This document shows, in pieces, positions 55,587 through 64,000 of a stretch of DNA of 64,000 bases. The translations under genes and the position numbers were made by a program. How positions within the stretch are numbered: position 1 is the first letter of the stretch; each line of letters opens with the position of its first letter. This DNA is from Atopsyche davidsoni (lineage: Eukaryota; Arthropoda; Insecta; Trichoptera; Hydrobiosidae): positions 1,860,001 through 1,924,000 of the forward strand of contig JAILWY010000020.1 of assembly GCA_022113835.1 (NCBI GenBank). The letters are read 5' to 3'. Below the pieces are notes generated by a model. That model searched no databases, was not told the DNA's origin, and was given only the letters and a program-made list of their open reading frames with translations.

Positions 55587-58500
55587 ATGATCGTAATCCT
55601 CCATGCCCTCTGTTTTCTTCGAAATTCGCTATACGCAACGGTGAAGGGCCTCTACAGCAGACACTGGACAAAGAAATATATCGAAAATGATGAATCGTAC
55701 ATTTGTGAGGTTAGTCTACCTCCGAGAGCTCAATTCGATGAAAACGGCGTGAAATTCTCACCTCCGGCGTATCTGCAGCGTTATGGAGACATCTACGATA
55801 TCCTGAAGGGCGATAGTCGCTGGGCTGGAAGAATCCACAAGGTACAAACACCATTCTTCGACACTAATTATTTTGTTATGATTTTTTCACTTGGCTTCCA
55901 TGTTTGTCAATAATTTGGCATCATCCTTTCAGTTGTATTTTGTCATTTGTGATAAACGTGTTGCAAGACTCGAGCCTGTCAATATGTCTCGAAAAATTCA
56001 TTATTGAATAATATACTATCTCGTTTGTTTTATTGTCACGCTGTCTTGCGGTTATTCGCACAAATTGCACAATTGCACGAAATTTACAGTCCACGGCGAT
56101 AGGATAGTTTTTCGATGAACCACAATTTCATACAATCAAAGGTATATTTTTTCGTTTAGTGAATAATTTTTAACGCATTATCGTGAATGTAAAATTTGTT
56201 AAATTTTTTAGAAGTACATTTCATATAAACTTTAAAATGTTGCTATAAAAGTGCGCAATCAAAGTTTACTAGTGTATGCTATTTAGTTTAATTGAGAAAT
56301 AAAATAATAAACAATTTTTATGTTTAAAATAAATATTGATGCAACTGCTGAATATTATTGAAATAGTCTTAGAACATTGAAAAGTAAGGCTCGTTTTTAT
56401 TCAATGTAACTATGCTGAAATATTACTAACCCTGTAGTGATCATTGAAATATCAATCTATTTTTTAAAAGGCCTTACTAGTTACAAATGTAACAAATACT
56501 TAATTTTTTGGAAATAAAAAAAAACCATCATTTGTTTTTATTTAATATTTGTTTGATTTGTGTTGTATTTTTTAAACTAAATTTTTTTCATCGTCATCAA
56601 ATAATCAACAAGGTTATGATATTACTTAAATTGTTGTGCCAATTAATTGTGGCTAAATTATTAGACATATATTTATTTCAACAGGTGGTGGACTTCGGTT
56701 GTTCTGAGCTCTCGTTTTTTCTATTTCTGAAGAAGATCCCCGAGTGCCACACTATCTTGGAAGTGGATTTCGACGGGGAAGTACTAGAACGGTTTTACAG
56801 ACGAGCTGAGCCAATCTTCAATGATCATATCATTCAGAAAGATCATCCTTTTAAAGTTTTGGTATGTCGCATTTGTTTGATACAAAGTTGCATTGATGGA
56901 TAATTTTAGGCCATCTTTAAGTGGAAATCCCATTCCAGGTTCTTCAAGGCAGTGTCGCTGACCCGGAACCTCGCCTGCTGAAGTGCGACGCGGTCGTGGC
57001 AATCGAACTAATCGAGCATCTCTCTCCGGGTGCTCTCGATCGCCTACCACACAATATCTTCGGCTACATCCAGCCCAGGCTGGTCTTCATCACCACCCCC
57101 AACGTCGAATTCAACGTACTCTTCCCGAATCTTAGAGACGGCACGTTCAGACATTGGGACCACAGGTTCGAGTGGACTCGCAGTCAATTCGAAGATTGGT
57201 ATGTCACTAAAGAAATACACTATTTCAAAATAAGTGTTTAAGTAAACGAGTGAAACTGTTCGTCTTCTACAGGGCACACAACATAACTGTTCGATACCCG
57301 TCATACATTGTGGAGTTCTCCGGGATCGCCCCCGGTCCGCCTGGTACAGAGGACCTCGGCTGCTGTTCTCAGATGGCGGTGTTCATCAACAAAGACTATG
57401 TTGAGAACACGGCTGACGCAATTACTAAATCCGGTATGCTGTCCCGTGCAACGATAGAATTTATTTAAATTTATTAAAAACTTACTATTACTGCAACCCT
57501 AGGAGCTAATATTGTTCATTTTAGGGAAAAAATATAAAGAAAATTGAAATATAAGTATGCTTAAATATTTTGGAATCAATTTTTAACGCACACATGCAGA
57601 TAGTACTGCCAGTTCAATATTCATTTTGTTTACAGAAGAAATGGACGTGAATGTCGTTCCGCTAACGTCGGAGACCAACTGCTTCTCCAAGTGCGTGACG
57701 AAGGAAGAAGTACCAGAGGCACACGCCTCGTCCTCCACCGGCCTTCTGGCCACCCCCTCCGGTTTCAGCTGGGATTCCACCAACTGGATGGACGCCGGGC
57801 CTTCCTGTAGCTACAAGACTGTGGCCGAGTACGACTACCCCTTTTATGTGCGTACTGACTACTTTTCTTATGCTTTATCGTGGGTCCACCGCCACCAAAC
57901 TCATATCCTTAATTAATTATTTAGTATACGTGACAGAGCGGTGAGTGAATTAAACACATATGGAATAAAAATAGACATGCTAATTAAGATTGTAGTAATT
58001 GTAATCTAACGACTCTAGATCGGTGTAGCCTTTTGCTGATCTCCATACAAATATAGCTTACTTAGGTGCTAGATTTGGTATGTTTATTTTACATGAAAGT
58101 ATCATCTCTCTCAGGTGGATGTTAGGACGCGAGATGAAAAAATATTTGATGAGGCGATCTTGCATGTCCAGTCAATGGCCAATTACAACAGCGACTATTT
58201 CAACGAGGACGAGGACTGCTGGGAGATACCTCTAAAGCGGCTGCTGCATTTCCTTAAGGAACTCGGCACTCAGGAGGCAGAACTGATGTGAGAAATCACT
58301 GACACACATATGTTTCCCGATAATGCCGTCTATGAAATATCCAAACGCGCGTCAACTGTTTAATTTACCGTTTCAGACAAATTCTAGTTGCCAAAGACTT
58401 CGTAATCGAAGATGGCATGCTCATATACAGAAAACTTCATAACGACTCGCTCACTAACGAGAACTTCTCGGATCCGGGAGAAATATCATCCTACATGGGC

Positions 58501-61500
58501 GACAGCCCCCACCAAGAAGAGGTAATCTTAAATTAGCATATTCAAAGCACAATTTCATATAATATGCTGTTTATATTTTTTTCAAGGTCACATTTTTGAC
58601 CTATCCATCAATTCCAATTATTTTTGGCAAATCTTCTTTTTGTTCTTGTAGGACTGGGATAACTTCTACGATGCATCTTCATGGGATGCCAAAAGCGAAA
58701 ATATCCAAGAAGGTTTACTAAACATCGGTACGTATAAGAAAAAAATGTTCATCTGCTTTGGTTCCTGAACTTGCGTAATTCTTATTTACACAATTGATTT
58801 GAACATAATTTGTAAATGTCACCGCAAGCCACCGTAGATAATAGCGGAAAAAAGACTTTGTCAAATCATTCCGAAATGTGTTGTTTTCATCAATTCCCTT
58901 GTGCAACACAACTAACTTATTTTTGATAGATAAAAAAATATATTTATATTCATTGCAGACATCGCCGCAGACAGCCCCAAGCCTGGAACGTCTCTGAATC
59001 CGATTGTCCTGCCGGGGACTCAGCTTCCGCCACAACCGAAAGTCAAAGAACTCTCCGATGCCTGCAAGGCCGATCAGACCGCAGTGGTCCCACCGCACAC
59101 GCCTGTCTTCACCAGCCAGCTAATGGAGAGCATGGCCTCGATACCCGATGAACAATCTCACTCCAGCAGCCCCCTGGGCCAGTTCTATGGCCCAAATAGA
59201 GATTTGGACGACCAGAGATTGTCAGACTCGGGATATTTGAAGTCGCAGGTACGCTTTTACTTTATAACTTCAAAACTTCCCTATAATATCAATTCGTTGG
59301 TGATATCTCAAATATATAATATCTGAATGAAATATCTAATAATTGATGAATTCTCTGAATCTTTGGTGATATCTAAAGATAATAGCAAAATTTAATATAT
59401 TTTTTAAAACAATTTAAGTTTCATACATCAATAATGTCACCATCGTATATTCCCAAGAAATTTGTCAAACAAAGCTTTTTCTAGTTGATGTGCCGAAATT
59501 TTGGTTGATGATGTCGATATCGATTGTATCGCATTTAAGATATCAAAACCAACCTGCTTTCCGGCAATCGATTAGTTTCCACTGATAGCAGATGCAAACG
59601 GTTTAGATTAAAAGGGTTAAAAAAAATGGAGTGCCGTAAAGTTAACCTACGAACGATTGATAGGATTTCCTTTCTAGGACTCTCCGCAATCACCAGTGTG
59701 CTCCGACACGTTCTCAAATGATCTCATAACTCCAGACAAGGAATGTTCCGAGCTGCAGCATTCCACCATTCTTGAATGCATACCCGAAAACCTTCACTCC
59801 ATAACCGTTCAGCCGGCAGAACCCACAAGTGCATCAGAATCGTGTCGCAAATCCATCGGAACTGGAATCGGTGCGGACTCATCTAAAAGTCTTGAACATG
59901 ACTCTAGACCTAAGAGCCTGCACGTGTGTTACGCGTGCGAAGACTCCATAGCCTCGAAAAGGAAAAGCGACCCCGATTCGCCGTTCGAAATGAAAGAGTA
60001 CCCGGCACTAAAAAGTCCTCAGTTGGAACTCATGAGTCCGGAGGTTGTAGACGCAGAGATGGACGAACGGCTCAAAGTGGAGAATGTCCCCAGGCATATC
60101 ATGATGATGGTCGGCGGAAGGAATCAGGGAGAGGTCGGACAGCACGCATATCACCTGCCCGACAGATTGCTCCGTCCCGACTTTCTCGATATTCAAATTT
60201 TGGAAAGGGTAGACGTGGTCAACGGAGATCGTCTGAACAACAATCTTGATTATGAAGGAAATAATCAGGAAGGAAGAGAGGATGTCGATGAAGGTAGACT
60301 TATGCGATTATACACTGCACAAGACACGCTTCTTTAGAAACAACACTTGGTGCTGTGCAGCGCCCTCGATAGCCAATCACCCTTAGCTTTTTAGAAATTT
60401 ATATATAGTATATATTATATGACATCTGCACAAAGTACAACAGACGCTCTTGCACTATTTTTTTATGCAAGCCTCAAGTTAAGCGTGATAAATTCGTTAA
60501 CGTTAGTGTCGTACTGTAGCAGAATGGAAAGTGTTTGACGTTGAATCCATGCAGCATATCTCTATTAGTGTATGATTTTGAATTTGTTTTTTTTTGTTTA
60601 CAGCATTTTTATATTATTTAGAGTTGTGTCTTTCTGATCTTCTGTCAACGTTTTATATACATTATAACAGAGCTGAGACTTACTCGTGGTCCGGTGGCTT
60701 GCACGCTTGCTTGCCGATCTTGAATTCCTGGGGTTCCGATCCAGGTGGACCAATTTTTTTTTGCCTCGTCTTGGAAAACTTGCGATGCAGGTTTTCCGTG
60801 ATGTCGTATTAAAATGGATCCGGACTCACAGAGTAGTGTGGCTATAGACTCCTCGTTCGGATCATATCTGCTTGGGGGTATTCCGCTCTTGGAATAATGA
60901 TGATGAAATATTGACAGGAATCTATCATTTTCAAAACCATTCATCGATGTTTTGTTTTTCGTCTCTTCATTTATTTTATTTGTTTATCGTAGACCTTGAG
61001 TAGCGGCTTCACGCATTCGCAGTAGATTTGATATTTGCTGTTAACTATACCTGTAAGTTGTTTTTTCACGAATTCATTCGTAACGTATGAAAAGTGAAAT
61101 ATGAAAATAAATTTTAATTTATTTTTTTTTATTTCACTCTTCCTGTGTTATTATTTTACTCTTATCAAAGCATGATCATGAATTTTTCTATATTTACACT
61201 TGGTTCACATGAAAAGTACTATTTATAAGTAACTAATTTTGTTTATATATATATATATATAATAGAGTATCTTATATATAATGCTGACTGTGAAACTAGT
61301 CGTAAAAACAAAATGTGGAAACATAGCTTGATTCAATCACTTCTATATTAAAACATTATAATGATAATTAGCTCGTAATCAGTAGGCACGTGAATCACTT
61401 TTCAATTTTCACTTTCGATCATTCCAACGTCAGCGAAGTTCTCAATTGCTCTTTGTGTAATGCAGAATACAACGGAGAATTACTGATGCAGCACTTGGAC

Positions 61501-63695
61501 AGAGACAACGAGAACCACCTCATCATAGACGACAACATCATACCCGCACGGGAGCGCGGAGTCATTGTGGAAAATATCCTGGAATATCGAGAGGTCAATG
61601 GAGACGAAGATAACGATGACTTCTACAATAGGTAACCGAACATATTATACTTAAAGTTGTGATCAAAAAAATCTCACCGGCTTAAATGTTAATGTGTGAA
61701 TTTTAAATTGCAGGCTATCGGATGACGACATCTACGAGAGCCTGTCAAACATTCAAAGCCCCGTTTACGACAAAGATGAAACATTAATGGAGATTCCGGA
61801 ACCCATAACCCTCCACAACAAAGAGATGTCCTTCTCCAGTCAAGAAGACTTTTCGGAAGTCAAGATGGACCGCTGGGACTCCAACAACCTCCTGGAGTCC
61901 ATCGCCCAAACCCTGAGCTTGACTTCGGAGAACCAGTTCGGATCCAACTTCCCCTGCTGCTCCAACCAGCTGAGCACGCTCGGCACCAGCCTCAGCTCCG
62001 ACAAGTTCTTCAGCTGCTCTGCAAATAACTTGTCAGATGTTTCCATCTACCGATCCGATGCAAATCTTTCGATCGCAGAATCCGGCATGCCTCAGTGTGA
62101 CGGCAGCATAAACATCGAAGGCATACTGAAAAACAGTCGCAGGGGGATGTTCAGCGACGGGAACGCAGAGGGCAAAATTGAAAATTTAAACATGGGTATC
62201 TTTTTAGATGATTCTGCCAAGAATATGTTTGACATTTTGAAGACTAACTTGGATGCCGACAAGAATACTGACTATCGCATTGATGAACGTTGCTTCTCTC
62301 AAAATAATACTAACGATGAAAGGCCGTACAACTGTAGAAACAGTCGCAATGCTGAAAATATCCTGCACGGCATTATAGACAATGTTACGGGCTCCGGCTT
62401 TTCCAAACCTGGCACTTCCAAATTGGAGGAACAAGATAATCTGGACAGGAACGACAATGACAGCGGCATTCTGACATCGAATCAGTTCTACGATATTGAT
62501 CTGGTTGAGATGTCCGGATTCCAGACTCACTTCGGTGCTGACTGTGTCGATAAAAACACCGACTCGTCTCCCTGCACGAGCAACGTGCCCAAAAACAATG
62601 AAAGTGAACTCACCGTTGATAATGATGGTCATGACGTGCCTCATCCGGCTACTCCGGCGGTCGATGACAATGCCGATACGCAGGTAAGAATTTAATATTA
62701 TATTTTCATACGAGAAAATATTGAATGACTGAAAATGATGAATGCTTTCTGATGCTACTTGCCTTGCTACGTCCTTCATCGGAACCTCATATGCCTACAC
62801 ATACGGACAACTAGTAACGCCCTTTGCTTTTCCCAGAGTGACCCAATGAACACTTTGCATGACTCGAGCACCTACTTCTTCGCTACCGACGCGGTGTTCC
62901 CAGACTGGCTATTGACATTTGTGAGCATTGCTGAAAACATTTGCATTTTTTAAATTTTCACTATCCCTATCTTATTTATTGTAAAACTATGGCTAATTTT
63001 CCTTGAAGGACTTGCTCGCGTAATTCTTTCTTAAATAAAATAAATTAAAATATTGAATTCATCAACTTTTAATCGAAAAGTGTGTGTATATAGTAATAAT
63101 GTGCAGGCACTGATATTTTGGTTCCTTTGCTGTCACTTAGGCTGCGGAGCAACCGGAACCTGGCCCGCAGGCCGAGGAGCGTCAAGGCGGCGCGGGGGAT
63201 GGCGTGGGGGTGCACTCACTGCCCTCCACCACCAGCTCCGGAGTGTCCAGCCTCAACTCCAATACCAGTAACAATGCACAGGTACCCTCCCACTCTTTAC
63301 AGATAGTCAATATGATAAGTTAAATAGTGTATTATAAAATACTAAATGTGATATTGTGATATCTTCAGATGGATCCTTCTGAAGATCGTTCCATATCCTC
63401 GGAAGAACTGCTCTTGTTTTCGTCGACCGTTTCTCAATCACGCGACTATTACGAGACGTCATCGTCCAGTTCTGACATAACCGTGAATCGCCGCTCTGGA
63501 GTGGCGGTCGCATTCCAGCAGCCCCTCGCTGGCCTCGTCGCCACCACCGCCGCCACCACTTCCAGCTCCTCCACCTCCTCCTCGAAAGCAGGTAGCCGTG
63601 CCAAGAAACGCAATCTCAGCTACAGCCTCCATGTGCTCACATCTGACACCAGTGGCAACGACGCAGACGCAGAGATAGAGTCTGAATCTGAGTAA
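55587..63695 (+). CDS. Hen1: Small RNA 2'-O-methyltransferase Hen1 with very long C-terminal extension (15 exons)
   Basis: Exons: 55,587-55,841; 56,685-56,861; 56,939-57,198; 57,273-57,433; 57,636-57,847; 58,115-58,287; 58,377-58,521; 58,652-58,727; 58,959-59,248; 59,678-60,293; 61,466-61,631; 61,714-62,683; 62,837-62,920; 63,141-63,281; 63,369-63,695. The sum is 4,053 bases, 1,350 residues. Hen1 methylates the 2'-OH at the 3' ends of piRNAs and Ago2-loaded siRNAs. Hallmarks: FSPPAYLQRYGDI; SAM motif I VVDFGCSE (86-93); metal site ELIEHLSPG (Glu167, Glu170, His171) and His219 in DHRFEWTRSQFEDWA; TTPNVEFN; VEFSGI. The catalytic part ends near residue 285; Drosophila and human Hen1 are about 390 residues in all. 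The remainder is acidic, Ser/Asp/Asn-rich and probably disordered, ending in KKRN and an ESESE tail. The ATG is the first in frame after a stop. Reading on past exon 10 hits a stop at 60,335-60,337, giving a possible shorter form of about 800 residues. Confidence 0.93.
55842..56684. other. Hen1 intron 1, no feature seen
   Basis: AT-rich, with no repeat or frame of note. Confidence 0.5.
60294..61465. other. Hen1 intron 10, contains a SINE
   Basis: This is the longest intron of the gene. It separates the catalytic half from the distal acidic exons and carries the SINE at 60.68 kb and an (AT)n run near 61,245. Confidence 0.55.
60680..60765 (+). repeat. tRNA-like SINE in Hen1 intron 10
   Basis: GTGGTCCGGTGGCTTGCACG (A box, 60,686-60,705) and GGTTCCGATCC (B box, 60,732-60,742) are at tRNA-like spacing. 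This is the best-preserved copy of the family in the window. Confidence 0.65.
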
Positions 63696-64000
63696 TCCTC
63701 AAACCTATAACACCGTGTCTTGGTTCAATGTTCACGTCACGCCAATATCCCATTTTCTGTTTGATCTATTGTATTATGGGAGTAACTGCTTTTATTTCCG
63801 GGGCAAAATGCCTCAATCAATGCATTTACCTAAATTTAAATTATGCTTTTTAAAGCATTATTATTTTAAATATATTTTTTGTTAAGACAAAGTAATAGCA
63901 TGTTTTTTTATTATTAAAAAAATATGTATATTTTATTGTATGTATAATACGAAGCGTTTTCATTTTCATAAAAACAAATGTCAAACTAATTAAACACCGT
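63696..64000. other. Hen1 3' UTR / downstream flank
   Basis: No canonical AATAAA is evident on the plus strand. ATTAAA near 63,914 is the nearest variant. No other feature is seen to the window end. Confidence 0.4.

Overview
The window is AT-rich, repeat-laden nuclear DNA from an insect-type arthropod. The genes have short GT-AG introns, the conserved proteins are animal-like, and there are short interstitial runs of the arthropod telomere repeat (CCTAA/TTAGG) near 4.29 kb and 18.66 kb. TTAGG runs argue weakly against Diptera. I cannot assign an order with confidence.

Layout. (1) 1-2,934 (minus) is the 5' part of a long uncharacterised coiled-coil and disordered protein that runs off the left edge. 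An upstream coding exon at 27,078-27,194 (minus) joins it in phase 0, so about 24 kb (2.9-27.1 kb) is one large intron. That intron is packed with non-autonomous hAT elements, one with a 2.2 kb repeat-expanded body. It also holds tRNA-like SINEs, a 160-bp satellite, a G6-run minisatellite, foldback palindromes, a Tigger transposon remnant and a satellite grown from a LINE 3' end. (2) 27.3-38.9 kb has no gene I can support. It carries a higher-order tandem array (about 30.3-32.9 kb), a CpG-rich promoter-like patch near 35.9 kb and a 179-bp tandem repeat. (3) 38,972-48,568 (plus) is an eight-exon CIMIP2/FAM166-type ciliary microtubule inner protein. Its 4.5 kb intron 6 contains, in the same orientation, the complete seven-exon Elongator subunit gene Elp3 (44,351-47,261). 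(4) 49,301-53,324 (minus) is a nine-exon kynurenine aminotransferase with a likely mitochondrial leader, tail-to-tail with the CIMIP2 gene. (5) 55,587-63,695 (plus) is the small-RNA 2'-O-methyltransferase Hen1, whose catalytic domain is followed by about 1,000 residues of acidic, Ser-rich, probably disordered sequence over eleven further exons.

The genes do not form one pathway. Elp3 modifies wobble uridines of tRNA, Hen1 methylates the 3' ends of piRNA/siRNA, KYAT is a PLP enzyme of tryptophan/kynurenine metabolism, and CIMIP2 proteins line axonemal microtubules. I rebuilt all exon models by hand from reading-frame continuity across GT-AG sites. Every internal junction keeps phase and every complete gene sums to a multiple of three. 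The most interesting features are the same-strand nesting of Elp3, the very long Hen1 tail, the palindromic elements whose two arms match each other better than they match the other copy, and the tandem arrays that arose inside transposons. I found no clear new multi-gene system.
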